A DNA stretch of 6,953 nt from Oceanospirillaceae bacterium (lineage in GTDB: Bacteria > Pseudomonadota > Gammaproteobacteria > Pseudomonadales > Balneatricaceae). Made by a program: the position numbers and the translations under genes. This document shows, one piece after another, positions 1 to 6,084 of the stretch (position 1 is its first letter; each line of letters begins with the position of its first letter). The stretch covers positions 1-6,953 of the forward strand of contig DPHD01000028.1 in assembly GCA_003523085.1 (NCBI GenBank), given 5' to 3'. The notes beneath the pieces are model-generated. The model was not told the DNA's origin. It did no database searches and saw nothing but the letters and a program-made list of their open reading frames with translations.

Positions 1-689
1 TCGGACTCGGACTCGGACTCAGGGTCGGTGTCTGGCACATCTTCTTCGACGGGCTTTAGCCAATGCACCAATTGGCGCTCAAGATCAGCAATACCGTCGC
101 CCTTGGAGGCAGAAAAGCTTTGCATGGTAATTAACCCTTGGGGGTGCTCAGGCAGGCCTTTTTTGACTTCTGTCTTGGCTTTCATGATGCCATTTTTCTT
201 GAGCTTGTCGGCTTTGGTGAGCAACAAATGCAGTGGCAAGTCCGACGCAATACACCAATCGATGATCATACGATCAAATTCTTTCAACGGATGACGAATA
301 TCCATCACCAACACCAATCCCGTCAAACTTTGACGTACTTCTAAGTATTGGTTGAGGTGTTTACGCCAGTTGAGTTGCATGGCCATGGGTACTTTTGCAT
401 AACCGTAACCGGGCAAATCGACCAATCTACATTGTTCGAGGTTGAGGTTGAAAAAGTTCAGTAGTTGGGTGCGCCCCGGTGTTTTACTGGTGCGGGCTAA
501 GCGTGGGTTGCGGGTTAGGGCATTGATGGCGCTCGATTTACCGGCGTTGGAGCGACCAGCAAAGGCGACTTCGGCGCCTATATCATCGGGGCATTCGCTC
601 ACTTTACTAGCACTAGTGAAGAATTCTGCGGAGCGAAATTTTATGTGTTGTTCAGTCATGGCGTCTGTCATTTGTAGATTAGACTGCAT
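1..689 (-). CDS. engB: EngB/YihA (YsxC) ribosome-biogenesis GTPase, C-terminal end cut by window edge
   Basis: This is a small TRAFAC-class GTPase; the family is needed for assembly of the large (50S) ribosomal subunit. At least 229 codons are present and the stop lies beyond position 1. Counting from the start at 689, the G1/P-loop GRSNAGKS is at residues 45-52, the switch I region with TPGRTQ at about 70-75, G3 DLPGYGYA at 91-98, G4 TKAD at 158-161 and a G5-like SAS at 193-195. All GTP-binding motifs are therefore intact. Three in-frame ATGs are possible, at 689, 671 and 659. The first has an AGG four bases upstream. The last gives an N-terminus closest in length to E. coli EngB but lacks a visible ribosome site. 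The visible C-terminus is an acidic tail ending in Glu-Ser repeats. The gene is divergent from cytochrome c4, as in Pseudomonas. Identity is very secure; the exact start is less so. Confidence 0.96.
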   Translation of the reverse strand, partial: MQSNLQMTDAMTEQHIKFRSAEFFTSASKVSECPDDIGAEVAFAGRSNAGKSSAINALTRNPRLARTSKTPGRTQLLNFFNLNLEQCRLVDLPGYGYAKVPMAMQLNWRKHLNQYLEVRQSLTGLVLVMDIRHPLKEFDRMIIDWCIASDLPLHLLLTKADKLKKNGIMKAKTEVKKGLPEHPQGLITMQSFSASKGDGIADLERQLVHWLKPVEEDVPDTDPESESES

Positions 690-700
690 TTTACCTGATT

Positions 701-710
701 TTTGCGCAAA
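701..710. other. 10-bp perfect palindrome in the engB leader
   Basis: TTTGCGCAAA is a perfect inverted repeat lying 11 bp upstream of the engB start at 689. No known operator is claimed. It may be chance, because short palindromes of this size are common. Confidence 0.25.
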
Positions 711-738
711 TAAACCCTGCTAAAGGGCTGATCTGGGG

Positions 739-757
739 GATACTTCGGTGAAGTATC
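739..757. promoter_or_regulatory. Perfect 8-bp inverted repeat abutting the cytochrome c4 promoter
   Basis: GATACTTC, a 3-base spacer GGT, then GAAGTATC. The right arm ends one base before the -35 element of the promoter at 759-787. There is no T-run on either side in either direction, so it does not look like an intrinsic terminator. Its position suits a protein-binding site acting on the plus-strand promoter, or a hairpin in an engB leader transcript. The regulator is unknown. Confidence 0.4.
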
Positions 758-758
758 A

Positions 759-787
759 TTGAAGTCGTGCCACCTGCACCTTATAAT
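759..787 (+). promoter_or_regulatory. Putative sigma70 promoter of cytochrome c4
   Basis: The -35 is TTGAAG (759-764, four of six consensus bases). It is followed by a 17-bp spacer and a perfect TATAAT -10 (782-787). Transcription would start near 794, giving a leader of about 38 bases before the ATG at 832. The region is the only intergenic DNA upstream of the gene, which supports the assignment. Confidence 0.7.
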
Positions 788-831
788 GCCTGCATTGAAA
801 TTTTTACTTTTGAAAAAATACGGGAATATCC

Positions 832-1437
832 ATGAAGAAACTAGTTGCATGTTTGATGATTGGCCTTGGCTGGATGAGCTTTGCCTACGCCGGTGGAGAC
901 GCCGATGCTGGGCAAGGTAAGGCCGCAGTTTGTGGTGGTTGTCACGGCGCCGACGGCAATAGCTTGATCGCAAGCTTTCCTAAGCTGGCTGGCCAAGGTG
1001 AGCTGTACCTGGTTAAACAAATGATGGATATTCGTGATGGTGCTCGAGAAGTGCCGCAAATGGCAGGTCTATTGACCTCTTTGTCTGACCAAGACCTAGC
1101 GGACATTGCAGCATTCTATACTGCGCAAACCAGCAGCATCGGTGCTACGGACCCAGCCATGGTTGATTTAGGTCGCCAAATGTACCGTGCTGGCAACGCT
1201 GCCAAAGACGTTGCAGCATGTACAGCATGTCACTCGCCTACCGGCGCTGGTAACGCACAAGCGGCTTTCCCTGCCTTGAGCGGTCAGCATGCCGATTACA
1301 CCATCGCCCAGTTAAAGGCGTTCCGTACAGAAACGCGGACTAACGACAAGGCTAAGATCATGCGCCAAGTTGCAGCCTTAATGAGTGATAAAGAGATTGC
1401 CGCAGTGGCAAGCTACATTCAAGGCTTGTCTAACTAG
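832..1437 (+). CDS. cc4: Cytochrome c4, periplasmic di-heme c-type cytochrome
   Basis: This 201-residue exported protein has two tandem class I cytochrome c domains. Residues 1-20 form a signal peptide (Lys-Lys start, hydrophobic core, AYA cleavage site). Heme-attachment motifs are CGGCH (34-38) and CTACH (130-134). Met77 and Met177 are the likely distal iron ligands of the two domains. Length and the internal duplication fit cytochrome c4, which passes electrons from the bc1 complex to terminal oxidases in the periplasm. The start is preceded by a weak GGGA about seven bases upstream. The gene ends in tandem TAG stops (1435-1440), followed at once by a strong terminator, so it is probably monocistronic. 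The neighbouring dsbA supplies thiol oxidation in the same compartment. The same engB-cytochrome c4-dsbA grouping occurs in Pseudomonas. Confidence 0.95.
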   Translation: MKKLVACLMIGLGWMSFAYAGGDADAGQGKAAVCGGCHGADGNSLIASFPKLAGQGELYLVKQMMDIRDGAREVPQMAGLLTSLSDQDLADIAAFYTAQTSSIGATDPAMVDLGRQMYRAGNAAKDVAACTACHSPTGAGNAQAAFPALSGQHADYTIAQLKAFRTETRTNDKAKIMRQVAALMSDKEIAAVASYIQGLSN

Positions 1438-1451
1438 TAGCAGCAAACAAC

Positions 1452-1479
1452 AAAAAAGGCGGCTAAGGCCGCCTTTTTT
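1452..1479 (+). terminator. Intrinsic terminator after cytochrome c4
   Basis: A GC-only stem GGCGGC/GCCGCC (1458-1463 with 1468-1473) has a TAAG loop and is followed by six T's (1474-1479). Six A's (1452-1457) precede it, extending the stem to 12 bp and making it potentially bidirectional. It lies 15 bp after the first stop codon of the cytochrome c4 gene. Confidence 0.93.
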
Positions 1480-1490
1480 ATGCGCCCTAA

Positions 1491-1506
1491 GTAAAGACAC
1501 TGTAAA
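1491..1506 (+). promoter_or_regulatory. CpxR-box-like direct repeat upstream of dsbA
   Basis: GTAAA (1491-1495), six bases, GTAAA (1502-1506). This matches the known CpxR operator consensus, GTAAA separated by 4-8 bases from a second GTAAA. dsbA is a classical target of the Cpx envelope-stress response in E. coli. The box ends 27 bp before a TATGAT -10 candidate, close to where an activator would compensate for a missing -35. The match is seen directly; control by CpxR is inferred. Confidence 0.55.
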
Positions 1507-1533
1507 TCAGCTCGCCTGAGGCGTGTTAAGCGT

Positions 1534-1539
1534 TATGAT
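1534..1539 (+). promoter_or_regulatory. Putative -10 element of the dsbA promoter
   Basis: TATGAT matches five of six -10 consensus bases. At a 17-bp spacing the -35 window (1511-1516) reads CTCGCC, which is not a -35. That would make the promoter weak or activator-dependent, consistent with the repeat at 1491-1506. An 11-bp palindrome-like CGCCTGAGGCG (1513-1523) also sits in this gap. Confidence 0.4.
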
Positions 1540-1588
1540 GAAGCCTTAGTCTTACTTAGCCGAAATTAAAAAAATAAAGGATATCAAC

Positions 1589-2206
1589 ATGTTAAAAAAA
1601 ATTGCAGCCATTTTTGTTTTGGCTAGCCTGCCAGCGTTAGCATTGGCCGCTGACTACCAAGCGGGTAAACACTTCTTGGTGCTTGATGAGCCTATTAAAT
1701 CGTCCAATGCCGAGGTTGTGGTTGTGAACGAGTTCTTTGGTTATACCTGCCCCCATTGCAACGGTTTTGAGCCTTTGTTGCACCACTGGGCGCAAGAGCA
1801 GACCCAAGAGGTAAATTTCATGGCTGTTCCGGTGGTGTTTGGTCGTAGTTGGGAGCCTTATGCAAAGGCTTATTTCATCGCCCTAAACCTTGGTATTTTA
1901 GATCAAACCCACCAAGCCATGTACAACGCAGTGCACGTTGACGAGCGTCGTATGACTAACCGCCAAGCGTTAGCTGCATTTTTTGCGGAGCACGGCGTTA
2001 GCAAGGCGAATTTCGACCAGGCCTACGATTCCTTCGATTTACAAAATAAGATGCGCCAAGGCAAGCGTTTGGCGGCCCGCGCCAAGATTACCGGCGTGCC
2101 ATCGATGTTAGTGAATGGCAAATACATGGTGAATGCCACTATGGCAGGAAGCAATGAGGGTATGTTGGCCGTCGTCGACTATTTAGTTGACCTAGAAAGC
2201 CAATAA
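1589..2206 (+). CDS. dsbA: DsbA, periplasmic thiol:disulfide oxidoreductase
   Basis: DsbA donates disulfide bonds to newly exported proteins and is reoxidised by membrane DsbB, which passes the electrons to quinone. The 205-residue product starts with a signal peptide (1-20, cleavage after ALA). The active-site CPHC is at Cys54-Cys57, the same dipeptide as in E. coli DsbA and typical of a strongly oxidising enzyme. The thioredoxin-fold cis-proline is Pro171 in TGVPS. The helical insertion lies between these motifs. AAGGA (1577-1581), seven bases ahead of the ATG, fixes the start. No terminator is visible after the stop, so some read-through into ubiE is possible. The substrates probably include envelope and c-type cytochrome maturation proteins, but that is inference. 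Confidence 0.97.
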   Translation: MLKKIAAIFVLASLPALALAADYQAGKHFLVLDEPIKSSNAEVVVVNEFFGYTCPHCNGFEPLLHHWAQEQTQEVNFMAVPVVFGRSWEPYAKAYFIALNLGILDQTHQAMYNAVHVDERRMTNRQALAAFFAEHGVSKANFDQAYDSFDLQNKMRQGKRLAARAKITGVPSMLVNGKYMVNATMAGSNEGMLAVVDYLVDLESQ

Positions 2207-2232
2207 CAGCCTTAAGCATTTCACCTGAGACC

Positions 2233-2261
2233 ACGACAAGTGTCTGGCGGCAGGGTAGAAT
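2233..2261 (+). promoter_or_regulatory. Putative sigma70 promoter of the ubiE-tatC run
   Basis: ACGACA (2233-2238, four of six -35 bases), 17-bp spacer, TAGAAT (2256-2261, five of six -10 bases). Transcription would begin near 2268, about 25 bases before ubiE. It lies in the only sizeable gap (86 bp) ahead of the seven-gene cluster. Confidence 0.45.
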
Positions 2262-2292
2262 GCTGTCTTACTAGTGATTAACGAGTAGCCTC

Positions 2293-3051
2293 ATGACTGA
2301 CCAGGGCCCTAAACCAACCACGCACTTTGGTTTTAAACAAGTACCCACTGGCGACAAAGTTAGCCAAGTCGCAGGGGTGTTCCATTCTGTGGCCGCCAAA
2401 TATGATGTCATGAATGACCTCATGTCCATGGGTATTCATCGGCTTTGGAAACGCCAAACTATCGAAATGAGTGGTGTTCGCAGCGGTGATTCGGTGCTCG
2501 ACCTTGCCGGTGGTACAGGCGATTTAACTATGCGCTTCAGCGATATTGTGGGTGCAGGTGGCCGAGTCATTCTGGCCGACATTAACGAGTCCATGATCAA
2601 AGTAGGGCGCGATCGGTTGATCGACAAAGGCGTGGTGGGTAACGTCAGTTACGTCCAAGCTAACGCTGAAGCATTGCCTTTTCCTGATAACAGCTTTGAC
2701 TGCATTACTATCGCCTTTGGTTTGCGTAATGTAACCGATAAAGACAAAGCGCTGGCATCTATGCGGCGAGTATTGAAGCCCGGTGGGCGGTTGTTGGTAT
2801 TGGAGTTTTCTAAAACCAAAAACCCAGTGTTAACGAAGGTATATGACACCTATTCCTTCAACATTTTGCCGAAAATTGGCAAACTTATTGCCGACGATGA
2901 AGACAGTTACCGTTATTTGGCCGAATCTATACGCATGCACCCAGACCAAGCTACGCTTAAGGGCATGATGGAAACCGCGGGTCTAGTCAATTGCCGCTTC
3001 CATAATATGACCGGTGGTATCGTGGCATTGCACTATGGCGTTAAGCCGTAG
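2293..3051 (+). CDS. ubiE: UbiE, ubiquinone/menaquinone C-methyltransferase
   Basis: UbiE is a class I SAM-dependent methyltransferase. It methylates the benzoquinol ring carbon of the ubiquinone precursor (and demethylmenaquinol where menaquinone is made). The product has 252 residues, against 251 for E. coli UbiE. Conserved blocks: THFGF (10-14), FHSVAAKYDVMNDLMS (30-45), SAM motif I DLAGGTGD (70-77), the acidic residue after strand 2 at Asp96 in ADINESM, NAEALPFPD (124-132), FGLRNVTDKDKAL (142-154) and the LKPGGRLLVLEFS block (161-173). The C-terminal YLAESIRMHPDQ (209-219 region) is typical of the family. The start matches the family N-terminus; only a weak GAG precedes it. ubiB follows after 21 bp, which supports a role in ubiquinone synthesis. 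Whether menaquinone is also made cannot be judged here. Confidence 0.98.
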   Translation: MTDQGPKPTTHFGFKQVPTGDKVSQVAGVFHSVAAKYDVMNDLMSMGIHRLWKRQTIEMSGVRSGDSVLDLAGGTGDLTMRFSDIVGAGGRVILADINESMIKVGRDRLIDKGVVGNVSYVQANAEALPFPDNSFDCITIAFGLRNVTDKDKALASMRRVLKPGGRLLVLEFSKTKNPVLTKVYDTYSFNILPKIGKLIADDEDSYRYLAESIRMHPDQATLKGMMETAGLVNCRFHNMTGGIVALHYGVKP

Positions 3052-3072
3052 CACGGGAACTACAACATCTCC

Positions 3073-4692
3073 ATGAAAGCAATTGTTCGCGGTTTTTCTA
3101 TTGTTCGAGTCATACTCCGTTATCGGCTAGACGTGCCTTTATTAGGGTATGCCCTGCCTTTGCCAGTAAGGCTGCTGTTTTGGTGTATGCCGTGGCGCCT
3201 ATTGATCCCTGTGCGGGGCACTGTTGCGCAGCGCATCCGTTTGGCGCTGATTGACCTTGGGCCCGTGTTCGTCAAATTTGGCCAGCTGCTGTCCACTCGC
3301 CGCGATATGCTCGATGACGAGCTGGCGGAACAATTAGCCACCTTGCTAGATAAAGTGCCGGCGTTTGATGGCAAACTCTCAAAACAGTTGATTGAACAAG
3401 CCTTAAAGCAGAAGGTTGATGAGGCATTTGCCGAGTTTGATGAGCAGCCTTTGGCCTCGGCTTCTGTTGCGCAGGTACACGCTGCGCGCTTAAGTAGTGG
3501 CGAGTCGGTGGTGGTTAAAGTCATACGACCGGGCATCGAGCGGATTATTGTGCGCGACTTACGGCTTATGCGGTTGGTGGCAAAGTTGATTAATGCAGGG
3601 GTGCCAAATTTACGCCGCCTACGCTTACAAGGTGTCATTGATGAGTATGAAAAAACCATTTTTGATGAGCTCGACCTGCAGCGAGAAGCCGGTAATGCAA
3701 GTCAACTAAAGCGCAACTTTGATAACTCTCATTTGTTATATATACCCAAAATCCATTGGCACTTAAGTAACCGTAAAGTATTGGTTCAAGAGCGTATACA
3801 TGGGCTGCCTGTCAATGATATAGCAGCCATCGATAGGGCGGGGATCAACCGTGAAGAGCTGGCTAAGCGCGGGGTCGAAATATTCTTCACCCAAGTTTTC
3901 CGGGATAGTTTTTTTCACGCTGATATGCACCCTGGTAATATTTTTGTTAATCCCGCGTTGCCCAATGACCCCCAATACATGGCAGTCGACTTCGGTATCG
4001 TGGGTAGTCTTACTACGGAAGATCAGGCCTATTTAGCACGTATATTGCTGGCCTTTTTCAACCGTGACTACCACCAAATTGCCCAGCTACATGTGGATTG
4101 TGGATGGCTGCCGGCGGACACTAAAGTGCACGAATTCGAAGGTGCAATTCGTGGCGTGAGCGAGCCTATTTTTGCCCGACCTTTGGCAGAGATATCTTTC
4201 GCCGAAGTATTGTTAGGGTTATTTCATACGGCGCGCCGGTTTAACATGCAGGTACAACCACAGCTGGTGTTGTTGCAAAAAACCATGCTTAATATAGAAG
4301 GGCTGGGGCGTCAGTTATATCCCCAGCTAGACTTGTGGCAAACTGCACAACCGATACTAGAAGCCTGGTTTAAGCGCCAAGTCAGCCCTAAGCAAGTGTA
4401 CAAGCAACTCAAACAGGAGTGGCCAGATTTGGCTCAGCAGTTACCGCACTTGCCTGGCTTGGTGCATGACGCGTTACAACAAACAGCGCGCCCCAGAATA
4501 GCCGGTAACGCACCTAGCACGCAGCAGTCTGCGCCAGCTAAGCCGTGGAGCGGCTTGATCGGCCTTGGTCTATTGGTGAGCGCGGTGTATGTGCACCCCA
4601 TGACCCAAGCCGACCAGCTATGGGTTTCTCCAGTCAGCGTAGTATTGGGCATAGTGGGCGCATTAATATTGTGGCAGCGAGGGAACCGATAA
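3073..4692 (+). CDS. ubiB: UbiB, membrane-bound ABC1/ADCK-family ATPase for ubiquinone biosynthesis
   Basis: This atypical protein-kinase-like (UbiB/COQ8) protein is required for ubiquinone synthesis, where it acts as an ATPase that assists the membrane-bound Ubi enzymes. It has 539 residues; E. coli UbiB has 546. Family signatures in order: KxGQ (Lys68-Gln71), the Ala-rich nucleotide loop LASASVAQVH (127-136), the conserved Lys149 in VVVKVIRP, ExD (Glu199-Asp201), the catalytic-loop-like HADMHPGN (282-289) and DFG (306-308). Two C-terminal membrane segments lie at about 493-507 and 517-534. The ATG is placed as in E. coli UbiB, but no good ribosome site lies within 12 bases; the nearest GGGA is 14 bases away. 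The accessory gene ubiJ, normally just upstream, is absent. The stop overlaps the hisI start by one base (TAATG). Confidence 0.98.
   Translation: MKAIVRGFSIVRVILRYRLDVPLLGYALPLPVRLLFWCMPWRLLIPVRGTVAQRIRLALIDLGPVFVKFGQLLSTRRDMLDDELAEQLATLLDKVPAFDGKLSKQLIEQALKQKVDEAFAEFDEQPLASASVAQVHAARLSSGESVVVKVIRPGIERIIVRDLRLMRLVAKLINAGVPNLRRLRLQGVIDEYEKTIFDELDLQREAGNASQLKRNFDNSHLLYIPKIHWHLSNRKVLVQERIHGLPVNDIAAIDRAGINREELAKRGVEIFFTQVFRDSFFHADMHPGNIFVNPALPNDPQYMAVDFGIVGSLTTEDQAYLARILLAFFNRDYHQIAQLHVDCGWLPADTKVHEFEGAIRGVSEPIFARPLAEISFAEVLLGLFHTARRFNMQVQPQLVLLQKTMLNIEGLGRQLYPQLDLWQTAQPILEAWFKRQVSPKQVYKQLKQEWPDLAQQLPHLPGLVHDALQQTARPRIAGNAPSTQQSAPAKPWSGLIGLGLLVSAVYVHPMTQADQLWVSPVSVVLGIVGALILWQRGNR
4679..4684 (+). 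promoter_or_regulatory. Ribosome binding site deciding the hisI start
   Basis: GAGGGA lies inside the last codons of ubiB, about eight bases before the ATG at 4692. The hisI frame stays open further upstream, to a possible ATG at 4545 inside ubiB. This site, the TAATG junction and the family's N-terminus select 4692. Confidence 0.65.
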
Positions 4693-5087
4693 TGGCGAGC
4701 GTTAGTTGGCTAGACGAAATTAAGTGGGACGATAAAGGTTTAGTACCCGCCATCGCCCAAGACCATCAAAGTGGCCAAATACTCATGATGGCGTGGATGA
4801 GTCGAGAGTCCCTATTGCTGACGCAGCAAGAGCAGCGCGCGGTTTATTGGTCTCGCTCGCGGGCTCGATTGTGGCGCAAAGGTGAAGCATCAGGACACGT
4901 ACAAAAATTACACGATTTACGGTTAGATTGTGATGCCGATGTAGTGCTGCTGTCGGTTGAGCAAATTGGCGGAATTGCCTGTCATACGGGCCGACCCCAT
5001 TGTTTTTTTAAGCATTTTCAAGATGGCCAATGGGTCGAAAATGTAGCAGTCGTTAAGGACCCACTGGAGATCTATAAGCATGAGTGA
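4692..5087 (+). CDS. hisI: HisI, phosphoribosyl-AMP cyclohydrolase
   Basis: HisI catalyses step 3 of histidine synthesis: hydrolytic opening of the adenine ring of phosphoribosyl-AMP in the cytoplasm. The product has 131 residues and is a stand-alone enzyme, not the HisI-HisE fusion of enterics. Visible signatures: LVPAIAQD (17-24), MMAWM (32-36), YWSRSR (52-57) with LWRKGE (60-65) and SGH (67-69), the metal-binding DCDAD (79-83), and Cys97 and Cys104 in GIACHTG.. .C, which with the DCD cysteine (Cys80) are the family's zinc ligands. The start overlaps the ubiB stop by one base, suggesting translational coupling. The end overlaps hisE by eight bases, so this enzyme and the preceding-step enzyme are made together. 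The same placement between ubiB and tatA is known from Pseudomonas. Confidence 0.97.
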   Translation: MASVSWLDEIKWDDKGLVPAIAQDHQSGQILMMAWMSRESLLLTQQEQRAVYWSRSRARLWRKGEASGHVQKLHDLRLDCDADVVLLSVEQIGGIACHTGRPHCFFKHFQDGQWVENVAVVKDPLEIYKHE

Positions 5088-5409
5088 TGTATTGGACGCG
5101 CTGCAGCAAGTATTGCAAGAACGCAAACAGGCCGATCCCGAGTCGTCCTACGTGGCGAGTTTGCATGCCAAAGGTTTGAATAAAATTTTGGAAAAAATTG
5201 GCGAAGAAGCAACAGAAGTTATTTTGGCCGCAAAAGACGCTAAAGATGAGCTTACGACTAAAGACGTCATTGCTGAAACGGCCGATCTGTGGTTCCATTG
5301 TCTGGTAATGTTATCCCACTTGGGGCAGGACCATCAGGCAGTGTTGGCAGAATTAGAGCGCCGTTTTGATTTATCTGGTTTAGTAGAAAAAGCTGGCCGT
5401 AGCCAGTAA
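5080..5409 (+). CDS. hisE: HisE, phosphoribosyl-ATP pyrophosphatase
   Basis: HisE catalyses step 2 of histidine synthesis: phosphoribosyl-ATP is hydrolysed to phosphoribosyl-AMP and pyrophosphate, supplying the substrate of HisI. The 109-residue product belongs to the all-alpha MazG-like NTP pyrophosphatase fold. Metal-binding acidic residues are seen as GEEATE (41-46, Glu42, Glu43, Glu46) and ETADLWFH (66-73, Glu66, Asp69). The YVASLHAKGLNKILEKIGEEA segment is characteristic of the family. The start codon lies within the hisI end (8-bp overlap), with GGAG about ten bases upstream. tatA begins 22 bp after the stop. Length is normal for stand-alone HisE. Confidence 0.96.
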   Translation: MSDVLDALQQVLQERKQADPESSYVASLHAKGLNKILEKIGEEATEVILAAKDAKDELTTKDVIAETADLWFHCLVMLSHLGQDHQAVLAELERRFDLSGLVEKAGRSQ

Positions 5410-5420
5410 TTGATTTAATT

Positions 5421-5425
5421 AGGAG
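5421..5425 (+). promoter_or_regulatory. Strong ribosome binding site of tatA
   Basis: AGGAG with a six-base spacer to the ATG at 5432. It is the best Shine-Dalgarno in the operon. That fits the family observation that TatA is needed in large excess over TatB and TatC. Confidence 0.75.
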
Positions 5426-5431
5426 TTTAGT

Positions 5432-5671
5432 ATGGGTTTAGGTGGTATTAGTATTTGGCAGTTAGTGATTGTATTGGCCATTATCCTTTTGTTATTTGGC
5501 AGCAAGAAATTGCGCAACATCGGCGGTGATTTGGGTAATGCGGTTAAGGGCTTTAAGTCGGCCATGAAAGACGAGCCTAAGGCCATCGACGAAAAGAAAG
5601 ATGCCGCTTTTGATGCTGAAGCTAGTGTCGAGAAAGAAAAAGAAAAAGAAACTGAAAAAACTGACAAATAG
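5432..5671 (+). CDS. tatA: TatA, twin-arginine translocase pore-forming subunit
   Basis: TatA polymerises in the inner membrane to let folded twin-arginine substrates cross. The 79-residue product has the standard plan: a short N-terminal membrane helix (about 6-21), the hinge Phe22-Gly23, an amphipathic helix with the SKKLRNIGGDLGNAVKGFK pattern (24-42), and a soluble charged tail. The tail ends in a Lys/Glu-only region (about 67-79) encoded by repeated GAAAAA units. The gene is preceded by a strong ribosome site and followed after 11 bp by tatB. The N-terminal GISIWQL distinguishes it from TatB, which carries a Glu in the membrane helix. Confidence 0.97.
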   Translation: MGLGGISIWQLVIVLAIILLLFGSKKLRNIGGDLGNAVKGFKSAMKDEPKAIDEKKDAAFDAEASVEKEKEKETEKTDK

Positions 5672-5682
5672 CGGCCTAGTTC

Positions 5683-6084
5683 ATGTTTGATATCGGTTTT
5701 ACAGAACTTATTTTGGTGGGTGTTATTGGCCTTCTTATTCTTGGCCCAGAACGCATGCCTATTGCTGTGCGTACGGTTGGCATGTGGGTGGGGAAAATTA
5801 AACGCACCCTCGGCGGCGTACAAAAAGAGATTCAGGATGAGTTGCGTATTGACGACATTCGCAAAAAGGCAGATGAAAATCGTAAAGCCATTGAAGGTCG
5901 TATGCAGGAATTGCAAGAAGAAACCGAGCTCATGGAAGCGCCTGTAGTTGCAGCGGTTTCGCTTGAGCCAGCAGAAACTGCCGACGCCTCTGAAGCAGCT
6001 TCTGCGGTTGCGGAAACGGCTGCTGTAGAAGGGCAAGAACCTGTGTCTGAAACGGTAACTGAAGAAAAGGAAGCGGCCTCATGA
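5683..6084 (+). CDS. tatB: TatB, twin-arginine translocase receptor subunit
   Basis: TatB forms the substrate receptor with TatC. The 133-residue product opens with MFDIGFTELILVGVIG, carrying the hallmark Glu8 at the start of the membrane helix (about 5-20), and then the GPERMP hinge (21-26). A long amphipathic and coiled helix follows (about 27-85, rich in Lys, Arg and Glu). The final 45 or so residues are low-complexity Ala/Glu/Val and probably disordered. No clear Shine-Dalgarno precedes the ATG; its 11-bp distance from the tatA stop suggests coupling. The last bases overlap tatC (ATGA). Length is within the usual range. Confidence 0.97.
   Translation: MFDIGFTELILVGVIGLLILGPERMPIAVRTVGMWVGKIKRTLGGVQKEIQDELRIDDIRKKADENRKAIEGRMQELQEETELMEAPVVAAVSLEPAETADASEAASAVAETAAVEGQEPVSETVTEEKEAAS

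Noticed and set aside
442..723. Plus-strand open frames in the first 720 bp
   Set aside because: They run antisense to engB, whose GTPase motifs G1 to G5 are all present on the minus strand.
690..831. Small RNA gene (such as Spot 42, near engB in enterics) in the divergent spacer
   Set aside because: The Spot 42 gene lies on the polA side of engB in E. coli. This spacer shows only a promoter and a hairpin without a T-tract, and no RNA fold I recognise.
1513..1523. CGCCTGAGGCG palindrome as an operator between the repeat and the -10 of dsbA
   Set aside because: The arms are only five bases and match no operator I know. It is recorded within the promoter entry but not claimed as a separate site.
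2293..3051. Methyltransferase dedicated to menaquinone (MenG)
   Set aside because: The N-terminal THFGF, the FGLRNVTDKDKAL block and the neighbouring ubiB make UbiE the better name. Dual function cannot be excluded.
3120..3659. Minus-strand open frame, about 179 codons
   Set aside because: It is fully antisense to ubiB in its most conserved region, and the Ser/Arg/Cys-rich translation has no recognisable domain.
4545..4691. N-terminal extension of HisI by 49 residues
   Set aside because: The extension overlaps the end of ubiB in another frame and has no counterpart in the HisI family. The ATG at 4692 has a GAGGGA site and a TAATG junction.
5419..6036. Long open frame on the minus strand, about 205 codons
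   Set aside because: It lies antisense to tatA and tatB, whose motifs are unambiguous. Its translation is low-complexity Ser/Phe-rich with no family resemblance, an expected shadow of Glu/Lys/Ala-rich coding DNA.
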